Positions 15,629 through 25,459 of a DNA stretch of 64,000 nt are shown in pieces. The DNA comes from Amycolatopsis jiangsuensis. Lineage in GTDB: Bacteria; Actinomycetota; Actinomycetes; Mycobacteriales; Pseudonocardiaceae. Position numbers and translations under genes: made by a program. The notes beneath the pieces were generated by a model. It saw only the letters and a list, made by a program, of their open reading frames with translations. It did no database searches and was not told the DNA's origin. Each line of letters begins with the position of its first letter. Within the stretch, counting starts at the first letter, position 1. The stretch covers positions 3,994,501-4,058,500 of the forward strand of contig NZ_JACHMG010000001.1 in NCBI RefSeq assembly GCF_014204865.1, in the 5' to 3' direction.

Positions 15629-16309
15629 ATGACATCCGACGCTGGTCCGGCCGCGGCGGCACGGCCGTTGCGGCGCGATGCCGAACGCAACCGGCGGCGC
15701 ATTCTCGAGGCCGCGCGCGAGGTGTTCGGCCGCCGCGGCCTGGAAGCGACGCTGGACGACGTCGCGCAGCACGCGGGTCTCGGCGTCGGCACCGTGTACC
15801 GCCGTTTTCCCAGTAAGGAACACCTGGTCGAGGCGATGTTCGCGGAACGACTGGACGCGATGGCCGACCTGGCGCAGCAGGCACTGCAGGTGCCCGACCC
15901 GTGGCAGGGCTTCGTCGGATTCGTGTGGCAGACCGTGGAGCTGCACTCCCACGATCGCGGGCTGCGCGAGGTCATGCTGTCCACGGCGTTCGGTCACGAG
16001 CGCGTCGCCGAGGCGAAAGCCCGGATGGTGCCGTTGATCACTCAGCTCGTCGAGCGGGCCCAGGCTTCCGGCCAGCTGCGGGCGGATGTGGTGCCGACCG
16101 ATCTGACGCTGTTGCACCAGATGGTCGGCGCGGTGTCCGAGTACATCGGGCACGTGGAACCGCACGTGTGGCGGCGTTGCCTCGCCCTGCTGATCGACGG
16201 CCTGCGCACCGAAGCCGGCCCGCTGAGCGAGCTGCCGAGTCCCGGGCTGGCCGCGGACGCGATCGAACAGGCGATGGGCACCTGGCGGCAACCGCGTAAC
16301 CACAGCTGA
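15629..16309 (+). CDS. TetR/AcrR family regulator
   Basis: A 226-residue regulator with a standard TetR N-terminus: RRRILEAAREVF ... TLDDVAQHAGLGVGTVYRRFPSKEHL (about residues 22-68). The recognition helix ends in the usual YRRF. The remainder is a helical effector domain. The ATG at 15629 is selected because a -10 box sits seven bases upstream and the upstream part of the frame overlaps the divergent promoter. Probably represses the divergent MFS gene. Confidence 0.87.
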   Translation: MTSDAGPAAAARPLRRDAERNRRRILEAAREVFGRRGLEATLDDVAQHAGLGVGTVYRRFPSKEHLVEAMFAERLDAMADLAQQALQVPDPWQGFVGFVWQTVELHSHDRGLREVMLSTAFGHERVAEAKARMVPLITQLVERAQASGQLRADVVPTDLTLLHQMVGAVSEYIGHVEPHVWRRCLALLIDGLRTEAGPLSELPSPGLAADAIEQAMGTWRQPRNHS

Positions 16310-16348
16310 GGCGGCCGCCTTAGCCGCGAGCAGCGCGCGCTGCAGACG

Positions 16349-16388
16349 GAAAAGCCGGAGCGGTCCACCTGGTCCGCTCCGGCTTTTC
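16349..16388. terminator. Bidirectional terminator hairpin
   Basis: GAAAAGCCGGAGCGG (16349-16363) pairs with CCGCTCCGGCTTTTC (16374-16388) in a 15-bp stem with a 10-base loop. A/T runs at the outer ends give U-tracts in both directions. It separates convergent tetR and pspC. Confidence 0.85.
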
Positions 16389-16401
16389 GCTCGTCAGTGG
16401 T

Positions 16402-16596
16402 TCATTCGCTGGGCATGATCGCCCAGAGGATCAGGTAGGCGACGAACTGCGGGCCGGGCAGCAGGCAGGACAGCAGGGCGATGAGCCGCATAGTGCCCGT
16501 CTTGATGCCGAAGCGGCGGGCCAGTCCGGCGCACACTCCGCCGATCATGCGGTCCCCGCGCGGCCGGCTCAGCCGGTGAGTGACAGGTACGGTCAT
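16402..16596 (-). CDS. PspC-domain membrane protein
   Basis: A 64-residue protein consisting of a PspC domain: RLSRPRGDRMIGGVCAGLAR, then RFGIKTGTMRLIALLSCLLPGPQFVAYLILWAIMP with two short membrane segments. PspC proteins are envelope-stress membrane sensors; in actinobacteria the short stand-alone form is common and often of unknown partner. ATG at 16596 follows GGAGGGG. Confidence 0.87.
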   Translation of the reverse strand: MTVPVTHRLSRPRGDRMIGGVCAGLARRFGIKTGTMRLIALLSCLLPGPQFVAYLILWAIMPSE

Positions 16597-16812
16597 CTTC
16601 GTTCCCCTCCAGGTGGTTGCGTGCCTCCATGGCATCACGTGCGGGCGGGGTCGCGCATCGCTCCCGGGAGCTATCCGGGCCCCTAGGGGACGGGCGGAAA
16701 ACCCCGGTACCGGCTCCGGGTTTTTCCGCCGACCAGCGGTGATGACGCAGCGAAGTGTGGGATTTCCCGATCCGGGCTGGCGTTTTCCCGCCTGATCGCG
16801 ATACTGCACCCC

Positions 16813-17712
16813 GTGCGTACCCCATTCGGAGCCGTCGCCCTCGGCGCCGCGCTGCTGCTGGCCGGTTGTTCGACGGCGCCCGCGGCGGCTCCCCCGAGCT
16901 CCGAAGCGCCCGGTCCGCTCACCGCGGTGAGCGCGCTCGGGGACCTCGGCACGCTCGACTACTGCAGTCTCCTCGACCCCGCCCTGCTCGAGGGCAGCAC
17001 CGTCGCCACGCCGGACTCGTCGTTCACCGACTGCCAGGCCGACCTCGTGCAGAAGGGCCGCCGGGGCTCGGTGACGATCGGACCGCCGGCCGCCGACCGT
17101 GATCCGAACCTGCGGCAGTACGCCTATCCCGGTCGGCTGCCCGACGGGATCACCGTGCGGCAGACCGGCTTCGCCCCGGAGCAGGCCTGTGCCCGCGCGA
17201 TCATCTTCGCCGACGGGACACGGCTGCCCGTGTCCGTCTCCGGCGGCGACCCCGCGGCCCGGTGCGGCGGTGCGGACGCCGTCGTCGGCGGAGTGCTGGC
17301 CGCGCTGACCGGCAACGGCGTGCGGCACGTGCAGTTCCCCGACCGGTCCTGGGGCCGCGTCGACTCGTGCGCTCTCCTGCAGGGCCACGACCTCGCCCCG
17401 GCGGCAGGCGCTGGCACCGAGACGTCCGAAGGGATGACCGGGCACTCGTGCATCCGCGGCACCGTCAGCGTGGACTTCGCCGTGGTGAAGCAGGCACCGG
17501 CCGGGCCACCGGAGACCCTCGGCGGCCGGACGGCCCGGGTCGCCACCGACGGCGCGTTCTGCCGGGCCCGCACCGTGCAGCCCTCCCCCGCCGTGGCGGG
17601 CCGGGCCGAACAGGTCACCGTGAGCGTGGTGGACACCACCGGCTCCGGTGGTGACGCCGCCTGCGCCGGCACGCGCACCGCCGCCGCGCTGGTGTTCGCG
17701 AAGATCCCGTGA
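16813..17712 (+). CDS. Secreted lipoprotein, DUF3558-like
   Basis: A 299-residue lipoprotein precursor. The signal peptide ends in a lipobox LLAGC (Cys19), followed by a Pro/Ala/Ser linker. The mature part has regularly spaced cysteines (for example LDYCSLLD, FTDCQADL, EQACARA, AARCGG, VDSCALL, HSCIRG, AFCRA, AACAG), suggesting disulfides and two similar halves, each beginning with a D-x-C-x-L-L motif, as in DUF3558-like proteins. GTG start at 16813. Function unknown; likely anchored on the outer face of the membrane. Confidence 0.72.
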   Translation: MRTPFGAVALGAALLLAGCSTAPAAAPPSSEAPGPLTAVSALGDLGTLDYCSLLDPALLEGSTVATPDSSFTDCQADLVQKGRRGSVTIGPPAADRDPNLRQYAYPGRLPDGITVRQTGFAPEQACARAIIFADGTRLPVSVSGGDPAARCGGADAVVGGVLAALTGNGVRHVQFPDRSWGRVDSCALLQGHDLAPAAGAGTETSEGMTGHSCIRGTVSVDFAVVKQAPAGPPETLGGRTARVATDGAFCRARTVQPSPAVAGRAEQVTVSVVDTTGSGGDAACAGTRTAAALVFAKIP

Positions 17713-17750
17713 CCGTGAAGGCCTCCTTTTCCGCAAGGAGGCCTTGACGG
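17713..17750. terminator. Bidirectional hairpin terminator, GTGAAGG family
   Basis: CCGTGAAGGCCTCCTT pairs with AAGGAGGCCTTGACGG with one mismatch and a six-base loop. It fills the 40 bp between the convergent lipoprotein and sugC genes and shares its stem with the hairpin at 30519. Confidence 0.8.
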
Positions 17751-17752
17751 CG

Positions 17753-18928
17753 TCATCCCCGGTAGGTGAGGTTCTTCCCGCTCGCCGGGTCGAACAGCTT
17801 GATCTTCTCGACGTCGAACCACATCCGCAGGTCGCTGTTCTCGGTGACCGGGGACTCGGCGGAAAGCCGTGCCACGATCAGCGATTCCGCACCCGGAACG
17901 TCCGCCGAACCGCTGTCCGCGGCCAGTTCCGCCAACTCGGCCGACGAAGCCACCTCACCGTCGACAGTGAAGTGGGCGAACTTCTCCGAACCCATCGACT
18001 CCAGCACGTCGACGTGCGCGGTGAAGGTGGCCCCGGTGTGCGCGGAGTCGACCAGCGACGCGTCCTCGAAGTGCTCCGGACGCACACCCATGATCACCTC
18101 GCGGGGCGCGTTCGCCTCCTCCGCCGTGCGGCGGAGCCGGTCCGGCAGCGGCGTCGTACCGAGCGCACTGTGCAGCTCACCGTTTTCCAGCGTGGCCGGC
18201 ACGAAGTTCATCGACGGCGAGCCGATGAAGCCCGCCACGAAGAGGTTCGCCGGGTTGTCGTAGAGGAACTGCGGCGAGCCGATCTGCTGCACGTAGCCTG
18301 CCCGCAGCACCACCACCCGGTCGCCGAGGGTCATCGCCTCGGTCTGGTCGTGTGTCACGTACAGCGTGGTCGTACCCAGCTGCTTCTGGATCTTCGACAC
18401 CGACGTGCGCATCTGACCGCGCAGCTTCGCGTCCAGATTGGACAGTGGTTCGTCCATCAGGAACGCCTTGGGGTTGCGCACGATCGCCCGTCCCATGGCC
18501 ACCCGCTGGCGCTGGCCACCGGACAGGTTGGCCGGCTTGCGGTCCAGGTGCTGGGTGAGGTCGAGGATCTGTGCCGCCTCCTCGACCTTCGACCGGACCG
18601 TCCCGTCGTCCACTTTGGCCAGCCGCAGCGGGAAGGCCATGTTCTCCCGCACACTCATGTGCGGGTAGAGCGCGTAAGACTGGAACACCATGGCGATGTC
18701 CCGGTCCTTCGGCGCCTTCTCGTTGACCCGCTTGCCGTCGATGCGCAGTTCCCCGCCGGAGATGTCCTCCAGCCCGGCGACCATGTTGAGGGTGGTCGAT
18801 TTCCCGCAGCCGGACGGGCCGACCAGGATGATGAACTCGCCGTCGGCGATGGTGATGTCCACTTCGGACACCGCGAGCGCACCGTCGGGGTAGCGCTTGG
18901 ACACCTTGTCGAGAACGATTTCAGCCAT
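17753..18928 (-). CDS. sugC: ABC transporter ATP-binding protein of the trehalose importer
   Basis: A 391-residue ATPase of the MalK/UgpC/MsmK group. Walker A GPSGCGKST (about residues 38-46), Q-loop VFQSYALYPHM, signature LSGGQRQR, Walker B FLMDEP and the H-loop YVTHD are all intact, followed by a C-terminal TOBE regulatory domain. It is the last gene of lpqY-sugA-sugB-sugC, three bases behind sugB. In M. tuberculosis the same operon recycles trehalose released during mycolate transfer. The sugar here is inferred from gene order and similarity of the set. Confidence 0.9.
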   Translation of the reverse strand: MAEIVLDKVSKRYPDGALAVSEVDITIADGEFIILVGPSGCGKSTTLNMVAGLEDISGGELRIDGKRVNEKAPKDRDIAMVFQSYALYPHMSVRENMAFPLRLAKVDDGTVRSKVEEAAQILDLTQHLDRKPANLSGGQRQRVAMGRAIVRNPKAFLMDEPLSNLDAKLRGQMRTSVSKIQKQLGTTTLYVTHDQTEAMTLGDRVVVLRAGYVQQIGSPQFLYDNPANLFVAGFIGSPSMNFVPATLENGELHSALGTTPLPDRLRRTAEEANAPREVIMGVRPEHFEDASLVDSAHTGATFTAHVDVLESMGSEKFAHFTVDGEVASSAELAELAADSGSADVPGAESLIVARLSAESPVTENSDLRMWFDVEKIKLFDPASGKNLTYRG

Positions 18929-18931
18929 GCC

Positions 18932-19774
18932 TCAGCCCTTCACCGCACCGGACGTCAGCCCCGCCACGATGCGACGCTGGAAGAACAACACGAACAGGAT
19001 GATCGGGACGGTGATCACGACCGCGGCCGCGCTCACCTGCCCCGTCGGATCCTCGAACTGCGAGGAACCGGTGAAGAACGACAGCGCGGCCGGCACCGTA
19101 CGCGACGATTCGGTGGACGTCAGCGAGATGGCGAACAGGAAGTCGTTCCAGCAGAAGATGAACACCAGGATCGCCGTGGTGAACACGCCCGGCGCGGCCA
19201 GCGGCGCGATCACCTTGCGGAACGCCTGCGAGGGCGTCGCCCCGTCCATCTTCGCCGCCTTTTCCAGCTCCCACGGGATTTCCCGGAAGAACGCGGACAG
19301 CGTGTAGATCGACAACGGCAGCGCGAACGTGATGTAGGGCAGGATCAGTCCCGGCCAGGTGTCGAAAAGGCCGAGCCCGCGTTCGATGTTGAACAGCGGG
19401 GTGACCAGCGAAACCTGCGGGAACATCGCGATCAGCAGGGAAAGCCCCACCAGCAGCTGTTTGCCCGGGAACTCCAGCCGAGCGATGGCGTAGGCGGCCA
19501 TCGTGCCGAGCACCACGGCGATCACCGTGGAGATCACCGCGATGCCGATCGAATTCACCAGCGCCCGGATGAACTCGGTGGTCCGGAAAATGTCGGCGTA
19601 GTTCTCGAGCGTCCATTCCTGTGGGATGAAACTGCCGTCGGTCAGGGTGTCCTTCGTCTTGAACGAAAGCGACACCACCCACAGCACCGGGACGATCGCG
19701 AACACCACCACGAGAATGTCCAGCAGGCTCCAGCGGATCTTGCGGCCGGTCGTGACCGCACCACCCATGACCAT
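18932..19774 (-). CDS. sugB: ABC transporter permease, trehalose importer
   Basis: A 280-residue permease with six hydrophobic helices and the cytoplasmic EAA loop ([25 protein letters not shown]), the coupling site for the ATPase. The start ATG at 19774 overlaps the sugA stop by one base (TGATG), implying translational coupling; ATG at 19768 is an alternative. Paired with SugA to form the membrane channel of the LpqY-SugABC system. Confidence 0.9.
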   Translation of the reverse strand: MVMGGAVTTGRKIRWSLLDILVVVFAIVPVLWVVSLSFKTKDTLTDGSFIPQEWTLENYADIFRTTEFIRALVNSIGIAVISTVIAVVLGTMAAYAIARLEFPGKQLLVGLSLLIAMFPQVSLVTPLFNIERGLGLFDTWPGLILPYITFALPLSIYTLSAFFREIPWELEKAAKMDGATPSQAFRKVIAPLAAPGVFTTAILVFIFCWNDFLFAISLTSTESSRTVPAALSFFTGSSQFEDPTGQVSAAAVVITVPIILFVLFFQRRIVAGLTSGAVKG

Positions 19775-20721
19775 CAGCGCTTCCCCCCGTTGTCCGAACC
19801 CGGTGCCGCCGTGCCGAACACCTTGATGAAGATGAACGCGATGATCGCCACCGTGATGAAGATCAGCACCGCCATGGTGGAGCCGATACCCAGGTTGAGC
19901 CCCTTGACCAGGTTGTCGTAGGTCTGCATGGACACCGATCCGGTGTCCTGCGCGCCATTGGTGAGCACGTAGATGTTGTCGAAGATCCGGAAGGCGTCGA
20001 GCGTGCGGAACAGCAGCGCGACCAGGATCGCCGGCTTCATCACCGGCAGCATCACCTTGGTGAAGCGCTGCCACGCGGACGCACCGTCCATCGACGCGGC
20101 CTTGAGCAGGTCGTCGGGCACCAGCGCCAGTCCGGCCATCAGCAGCAGCGCCATGAACGGCGTGGTCTTCCACACCTCGGCGAGAATGATGATGAACAGC
20201 GACGGCCACTGGTCGGTCAGCGGCGCCGCGTCGGAGGCCAGCAGGTTCGCGAGGTAACCGGTTTTCGGCGTCCACGCGAAGTACCACGAGAACGCCGCCA
20301 CCACCGTGACGATGCCGTACGGGATCAGCGCGACGGTGCGCACCAGACCGCGGCCGACGAGCGTGCGGTGCATGATCAGCGCCAGCGCCATGCCGAGCAC
20401 GAACTCGATCACCACCGACACCACGGTGAGGAACATCGTCGTGCCGAAAGCGGTCCACCAGTAGGAGTTCGTGAGCACCGCGGCGTAGTTGGCGAAGCCG
20501 ATGAACTCGTGCTGCGCCGGGAACCGAAGATCGTAACGCTGCAACGACAACCAGATCGAGTACACGATCGGATAGCCGGTGACCGCGATCATCACGAGAA
20601 ACGCCGGGGCACACAACCACAGCCCCAGCCGTCGTTCCGCCTTTTTGCCTTCCGACAGCTCGGTTTTCCCGGTGCGGCGGGTCGCCGGCGCGGCTTCGGT
20701 CGAGGAGTCCTGGACGGTCAC
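19774..20721 (-). CDS. sugA: ABC transporter permease, trehalose importer
   Basis: A 315-residue permease with a hydrophilic N-terminal tail of about 30 residues, six membrane helices and the EAA motif ([20 protein letters not shown]). The GTG start at 20721 overlaps the lpqY stop by four bases (GTGA). It forms a heterodimer with SugB in the carbohydrate uptake CUT1 family. Confidence 0.9.
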   Translation of the reverse strand: MTVQDSSTEAAPATRRTGKTELSEGKKAERRLGLWLCAPAFLVMIAVTGYPIVYSIWLSLQRYDLRFPAQHEFIGFANYAAVLTNSYWWTAFGTTMFLTVVSVVIEFVLGMALALIMHRTLVGRGLVRTVALIPYGIVTVVAAFSWYFAWTPKTGYLANLLASDAAPLTDQWPSLFIIILAEVWKTTPFMALLLMAGLALVPDDLLKAASMDGASAWQRFTKVMLPVMKPAILVALLFRTLDAFRIFDNIYVLTNGAQDTGSVSMQTYDNLVKGLNLGIGSTMAVLIFITVAIIAFIFIKVFGTAAPGSDNGGKR

Positions 20722-22052
20722 GGGATCACCCCCTTCGACTGGAGCGCGTCATCCAGCTGTTCGCGCAGCTTGTCCGCGGTCGCCTGCGGATCGATCGCGG
20801 ACGGCGGCGACAGGACCTTCGACATCACCGTGGACGCGTTCTGGTACGCCGGCGAAAGCGGACGCAGCGCGGCGGCCTTGAGCGCATCGAGAATGGTGTC
20901 GCGCATCGGGTACTTCACGGCCATGTTCGGGTTGTCCGTGGACGCCGGCTTCGCCGGATCGAGCGGCACGTCGTCGTGGTAGACCGATTCGATGGTCGGC
21001 GGCACCCCGTCGTTGATCGCGGAGTACTTCTGGTTTTCCGGGCTGCGCAAGCACAACGCCGCCTCGAACGCCTCCGGTTTGTGCTGCGAGTAGGTGCTCA
21101 CCGCGAGGTCGTAACCGCCGATCGTGGTCTTGGCCGGCTGGCCGGCCTTCGCCTCCGGGTAAACCGCCCATTTGAAGTGCGCCAGGTCGTCCGGGTTCTC
21201 CTCGGCGTAGGAGGCGTAGACGAACGGCCAGTTCAGCTCGAAGGCGGCGTCCCCGCGCTGGAAGGTCTGCCGGACGTCGTCCTCCTTCTGGTTGGTCAGC
21301 GACGGATCGGTGATCCCGGTCGAGGTGACCTCCTTGAGCAGCCGCAACGCCTCCACCGCACCCTGGTCCATCACCACGGACTTGCCGTCGTCGGAGAGGA
21401 TGTGCCCGCCGAGCGATTCGACGAGCGTGTTGTAGACGACCACCAGGCCCTCGTACTGCGCGCCGGTGAAGACCACGGAGTACGGCTTGTGCTCGCTTTT
21501 CAGCTGCTGCGACATGCGCATCATCTCGTCCCACGTCTTCGGCGGACGCGGGGTGATGCGATCGTCGTACCAGAGCAGCTGGATGTTGGTGTTCTTCGGC
21601 GCCGAGTACAGCTTTCCCTGGTAGCCGGCGGTCTCCAGCGGGCCTTCCAGCACCCCGGCGGACGCGGCTGCCTTGTTCTGCCCCGTCCACTCCTGCGCCC
21701 AGCCGGCCTCGGCGAACTCCGGAACCCAGGTCACGTCGAGACCCAGCACGTCCATCGAGGTGTCCCCGGCGGCGAGCCGGCGCGCCATCTGGATCCGCTG
21801 GTCGTCGGAACCGCGCTGGAGCTTGTTGTAGACGATCCGGTACCGCCCGGCCGCCGCCTTGTTGCAGTTGTCCACCACGTCCTGGAAATGGTCCTCCGGC
21901 GCGTAGTAGACGTTGACCGTGAGCCCGGAACCGGAGGAGCATCCGGCGATCAGCCCGGTACCCACCAGGCCGGCGGCCAGCAGCGCCGCCGACCGCGCGG
22001 GTGCTCGCCCCGCCCCGCCGGGCTGCTGCCCACCCGGACGTTTCTTCCCCAT
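20718..22052 (-). CDS. lpqY: Trehalose-binding lipoprotein of the ABC importer
   Basis: A 444-residue extracellular solute-binding protein (family 1). A twin-basic N-terminus and hydrophobic segment end in the lipobox LIAGC (Cys about 37), so the protein is exported and lipidated. Conserved features of the fold follow, including the long helical C-terminal lobe and the motif [11 protein letters not shown] at 22052 has GAGGAGG upstream. First gene of lpqY-sugABC, the same order as Rv1235-Rv1238. Confidence 0.88.
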   Translation of the reverse strand: MGKKRPGGQQPGGAGRAPARSAALLAAGLVGTGLIAGCSSGSGLTVNVYYAPEDHFQDVVDNCNKAAAGRYRIVYNKLQRGSDDQRIQMARRLAAGDTSMDVLGLDVTWVPEFAEAGWAQEWTGQNKAAASAGVLEGPLETAGYQGKLYSAPKNTNIQLLWYDDRITPRPPKTWDEMMRMSQQLKSEHKPYSVVFTGAQYEGLVVVYNTLVESLGGHILSDDGKSVVMDQGAVEALRLLKEVTSTGITDPSLTNQKEDDVRQTFQRGDAAFELNWPFVYASYAEENPDDLAHFKWAVYPEAKAGQPAKTTIGGYDLAVSTYSQHKPEAFEAALCLRSPENQKYSAINDGVPPTIESVYHDDVPLDPAKPASTDNPNMAVKYPMRDTILDALKAAALRPLSPAYQNASTVMSKVLSPPSAIDPQATADKLREQLDDALQSKGVIP

Positions 22053-22334
22053 CGAAGCCTCCTCAGGCCGCGTGCACGCCGCGTTTCCGCGACGCCCCCA
22101 GGCAGCCACGATGCCGCCGACCGACCGGTGTCGGACAACTTATGCCGGGGGATCACCCCCCGCAAGCAGTGGCGGTAACGATTCAGCCCAGTGCCGGACG
22201 AAACGCCGGAATGGTGGCGGGCGCGCGGAACCGGATCGCGACAGTACTGCGCCGCGCACAAAAATTCCTCAATTGTCCGCCGCGACTGTTCAAGTGCGGC
22301 GCGGATGGTCCGGGTGGGTGACGGGCCGGCTCGC
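22053..22334. promoter_or_regulatory. Upstream region of lpqY operon
   Basis: A 282-bp gap with no gene. It contains a small hairpin CGGGGG-ATCAC-CCCCCG at 22146-22162 and an A/T-rich patch near 22258-22275 (CACAAAAATTCCTC), unusual for this DNA, that likely marks the lpqY promoter. No precise -35/-10 pair could be fixed. Confidence 0.35.
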
Positions 22335-22856
22335 TCAGGCTGTCGCCGGCGGCCGCAGTGCCAGCTTCGCGAGCAGTTCCCGGCCCTGTTCGGCGGTCCG
22401 CGGCTGGCAGAGCACGTCGTACCGGCCGGCGACGAGCTGGCTCGCCGAGGAGAAATCGCGGCGGCCGCGGGACATGCCGTAACCGATCGCGGCGAACAGC
22501 AGCCCGAAAAGCACGCCGAGGACGAGCCCGGTGACCAGCTGCAGAGCGAACGCGCCCTGTCCCGCGAACATCCCGAGCAGCAGTCCGGCGAACAGGCCGA
22601 ACCATGCGCCGGACATCGCCCCCGCGCCGAGCACCCGTCCCCAGGACATCCGGCCGATCACCCGTTCCACCAGCATCAGGTCGACGCCGACGATGGTCAC
22701 GTCGCTGACCTCGAACTCGTTCTCCGCGAGGTAGTCCACCGCCTGCTGCGCTTCGCGGTAGGTGCCGTACGAGCCGATCGGCCACCCGGTGGGCGGCGTC
22801 GGGAGCCGCGGCGGCCCTGCCGGGCGCTGACCGCTAAGGGGACTGCTCACCATCAT
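22335..22856 (-). CDS. Membrane protein of the general-stress 17M-like type (Rv1234-like)
   Basis: A 173-residue protein. The soluble N-terminal half contains the GSYGTYREAQQAVDYLAENEF motif of the GSP17M/YflT domain; two hydrophobic helices follow (AMSGAWFGLFAGLLLGMF and LVTGLVLGVLFGLLFAAI). Its place directly upstream of lpqY matches Rv1234. Start taken at ATG 22856; other in-frame ATG and GTG codons lie at 22853 and 22850, and the ribosome site is weak. Role unknown, possibly linked to envelope stress. Confidence 0.75.
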   Translation of the reverse strand: MMVSSPLSGQRPAGPPRLPTPPTGWPIGSYGTYREAQQAVDYLAENEFEVSDVTIVGVDLMLVERVIGRMSWGRVLGAGAMSGAWFGLFAGLLLGMFAGQGAFALQLVTGLVLGVLFGLLFAAIGYGMSRGRRDFSSASQLVAGRYDVLCQPRTAEQGRELLAKLALRPPATA

Positions 22857-22940
22857 CACCTGCGCACTCGTGGGCGTCCGGGGGCTCCATCTTGTCAAGA
22901 ACCGGCGAACCGTGCGAATCCCCTGCCGAGCGGGCCCCGA

Positions 22941-24137
22941 TCAGGACTGCGACCTGTACTCCCGCAGCAGGCCACGGCTGATGATGGTTTTCTGGATTTC
23001 GCTGGTGCCCTCGCCGATGAGCAGGAACGGCGCCTCACGCATGAGCCGTTCGATCTCGTACTCCTTGGAGTAGCCGTATCCGCCGTGGATGCGGAAGGAC
23101 TCCTGGGTGACCTCGGCGCAGTACTCGCTCGCGATGAGCTTGGCCATGCCCGCCTCGACGTCGTTGCGCGCACCGGAATCCTTGAGCCGGGCGGCGTTGA
23201 CCATCATGAGGTGCGCGGCCTCCACCTTGGTGGCCATCTCGGCGAGCTTGAACGCGATCACCTGGTGCTGCGCGATCGGTTTGCCGAACGTGCTGCGCTG
23301 CTGGGCGTAGGCCACCGCGAGCTCGAACGCGCGGATCGCGATCCCGCACGCGCGGGCGGCGACGTTGACCCGGCCGACCTCGACGCCGTCCATCATGAAC
23401 GAGAAGCCCTTGCCCGGCGCCCCGCCGAGCACCTGGTCCGCCCCGATGCGGAAGCCGTCGAACACCGCCTCGGTGGTGTCCACGCCCTTGTAGCCCATCT
23501 TGTCGAGCTTGCCGGGAATCCTCAGCCCCGGGGCGACCTCGCCGAACCCGGCCGGCTTCTCGACCAGGAACGTGGTCAGGTTCTGATGCGCCTTGTCCGC
23601 GCCTTCGTCGGTCTTGACCAGCAGAGCGATGAGGTTCGACGAACCGCCGTTGGTCAGCCACATCTTCGCGCCGTCGATCACGTAGGCATCGCCGTCCCGG
23701 CGGGCGCGGGTCTTGATCGCCGCCACGTCCGAGCCCAGGTCCGGCTCCGACATGGAGAAGCTGCCGCGGACCTCGCCGGTGGCCATCCGGGGCAGGAAGT
23801 GCTGCTTCTGCTCGTCCGTGCCATGCCGGGAAATCATGTGCGCCACGATGAAGTGCGTGTTGATCACGCCGGAAACGCTCATCCAGCCCCGCGCGATCTC
23901 CTCCACCACCAGCGCGTAGGTGAGCAGCGATTCGCCCAGCCCGCCGTACTCCTCCGGGATGGTGAGCCCGAACAGGCCCATGTCCTTCATGCCCTCGACG
24001 ATCTCCGCCGGGTACTCGTCGGCGTGCTCGAGTTCCTGGGCGTGCGGAATGATCTCCTTGTCCACGAAGGACCGCACCGTGCTGAGGATTTCCTGCTGAA
24101 CGTCGGTGAGACCGGCGGTCTGGGCGAGACGGGCCAT
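22941..24137 (-). CDS. Acyl-CoA dehydrogenase
   Basis: A 398-residue flavoprotein. The three-domain ACAD layout is clear: an N-terminal helical domain with EEYGGLGES, the middle beta domain with FSMSEPDLGSDVAAIKT and MWLTNGG, and the C-terminal helical domain with RIHGGYGYSKEYEIERLMR. The catalytic glutamate position is occupied in IGEGTSEIQ. It oxidises acyl-CoA to enoyl-CoA, passing electrons to ETF; chain-length preference is not evident. It stands alone between the stress-protein gene and the divergent DUF4190 genes. Confidence 0.92.
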   Translation of the reverse strand: MARLAQTAGLTDVQQEILSTVRSFVDKEIIPHAQELEHADEYPAEIVEGMKDMGLFGLTIPEEYGGLGESLLTYALVVEEIARGWMSVSGVINTHFIVAHMISRHGTDEQKQHFLPRMATGEVRGSFSMSEPDLGSDVAAIKTRARRDGDAYVIDGAKMWLTNGGSSNLIALLVKTDEGADKAHQNLTTFLVEKPAGFGEVAPGLRIPGKLDKMGYKGVDTTEAVFDGFRIGADQVLGGAPGKGFSFMMDGVEVGRVNVAARACGIAIRAFELAVAYAQQRSTFGKPIAQHQVIAFKLAEMATKVEAAHLMMVNAARLKDSGARNDVEAGMAKLIASEYCAEVTQESFRIHGGYGYSKEYEIERLMREAPFLLIGEGTSEIQKTIISRGLLREYRSQS

Positions 24138-24292
24138 TCTCGGACTCCCTTCGGCGGGAACGCCGGCTCCCGGCGCTGGGTTACCGGCGAGTATGACGGG
24201 TCCCGGGACGTACTGCTATGAGGGTGCTCACGCCCCGGGCGTATTTCGCCGGTTAGGGTGCGATTCCACCCCCGCCGACCCGGGAGACCACG

Positions 24293-24619
24293 ATGCACGA
24301 GGGCGACGACGGCCGCGAGGGCTGGGAATCCCCGGCCTTCGAGCACCAGCCGTATCCGCCGCAGGGCCCACCACCCGGTCCGGGGCTCGCGATCGCGTCA
24401 CTGGTGTGCTCGATCGCCGGGTTCGTGGTCTGCGCGCCGCTCGCGATCGCCGGGATCGTGATGGGGCACGTCGCGCACTCCCGGGCCCGCCGCGGCCGCG
24501 CGCCCGCAGGCGCGGTGGCGGTCGCCGGCTTCGTCGTCGGCTATGGCGCACTCCTCGTGTGGGGGATCATGATTCCGTTGATCGTGCAAGCGCTCGTGAA
24601 GTCCGGGGCCTTCGGCTGA
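24293..24619 (+). CDS. DUF4190 membrane protein, short
   Basis: A 108-residue protein: a 30-residue Pro/Gly-rich hydrophilic head, then two hydrophobic helices linked by a basic loop (GLAIASLVCSIAGFVVCAP ... IVMGHVAHSRARRGR ... VAVAGFVVGYGALLVWGIM), the DUF4190 pattern. ATG at 24293 with CGGGAG upstream. Followed after 30 bp by a longer relative. Function unknown. Confidence 0.75.
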   Translation: MHEGDDGREGWESPAFEHQPYPPQGPPPGPGLAIASLVCSIAGFVVCAPLAIAGIVMGHVAHSRARRGRAPAGAVAVAGFVVGYGALLVWGIMIPLIVQALVKSGAFG

Positions 24620-24649
24620 GGCCCGCCCACCCGTACCCGAGGAACCCCG

Positions 24650-25459
24650 ATGACCAACCCGTCCGATCGCGAAGAGCCTCCCGCGACCGCCGACCCGACC
24701 GGCTCCGAACCACCTGCGACCGCCGAACCGGCGCCGTTCGATTCCCCCGTCACGGGCGAGCCGCCTGCCGGTGCTGCCGGGCCGTCCACTTCGGAATCCG
24801 GCGGGACTCCCGCGCCGCCGCCCGGCTGGAGCGCCTCGGGCAGCACGAACGCGGCCTCGCCGGAGTCCGGGTTCCCCGCGCCGGGCAGCGACCCGACCGG
24901 ATACCACGTACCCGGCGTCGACCCCAGCGGCATGACCACCTACGGCAGCACCGGCGCCGGGCAGTATCCGCCCTACGGCCAGCCCGGGCAGGTGGGGCAG
25001 CCGGGTCAGTCAGCGCAGCCCGGCCAGCCGGGGCAGCTCAGCCAGCCGGGGCAATCCAGCGCACCGGGCCAGTTCAGCCAGCCGGTGCCTGCGCAGCCGG
25101 GCTACCCGACCGCTGATCCGTACGCTCCGCCGGCCGCGCAGTATCCGGGCTATCCGCAGCCGTACGGGCAGGCGCAGCCCTACGGGCAGCCGTATCCGCC
25201 GTACGGGCCGCCGCCGGAACAGAACGGGCTCGCCATCGGGGCGCTGATCTGTTCGCTGCTCGGGATAGTGACCTGTGTGAGCACCATCCCCGGCCTCGTC
25301 ATGGGGCACCTCGCGCTGGCCAAGTACCAGCGTGGCGAGGCGGGCGGCCGGGGCATGGCGATCGCCGCGATCGTGGTCGGCTACGTGATCGTGGCGCTGT
25401 ACGTCGGGTTCGTGGTCACCATCACGATCCTCGGCGTCAACGGCTACCTGGACAGCTGA
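24650..25459 (+). CDS. DUF4190 membrane protein with long Pro/Gln/Gly-rich head
   Basis: A 269-residue protein. The first about 195 residues are of low complexity: an acidic Pro/Thr/Glu segment, then many GQPGQ, SQPGQ and QPYGQ units, ending in PPYGPPPEQNG. The last 75 residues are two DUF4190 helices (LAIGALICSLLGIVTCVS ... VMGHLALAKYQRGE ... AIAAIVVGYVIVALYVGFVV). Its 3' end overlaps the convergent SPFH gene by 16 bp. A duplicate of the upstream short gene with a repeat-expanded cytoplasmic or external tail; role unknown. Confidence 0.72.
   Translation: MTNPSDREEPPATADPTGSEPPATAEPAPFDSPVTGEPPAGAAGPSTSESGGTPAPPPGWSASGSTNAASPESGFPAPGSDPTGYHVPGVDPSGMTTYGSTGAGQYPPYGQPGQVGQPGQSAQPGQPGQLSQPGQSSAPGQFSQPVPAQPGYPTADPYAPPAAQYPGYPQPYGQAQPYGQPYPPYGPPPEQNGLAIGALICSLLGIVTCVSTIPGLVMGHLALAKYQRGEAGGRGMAIAAIVVGYVIVALYVGFVVTITILGVNGYLDS

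Noticed and set aside
17753..22052. Maltose or glycerol-phosphate ABC importer instead of trehalose
   Set aside because: Single genes cannot exclude it, but the lpqY-sugA-sugB-sugC order beside a Rv1234-like gene and corA favours the trehalose system.
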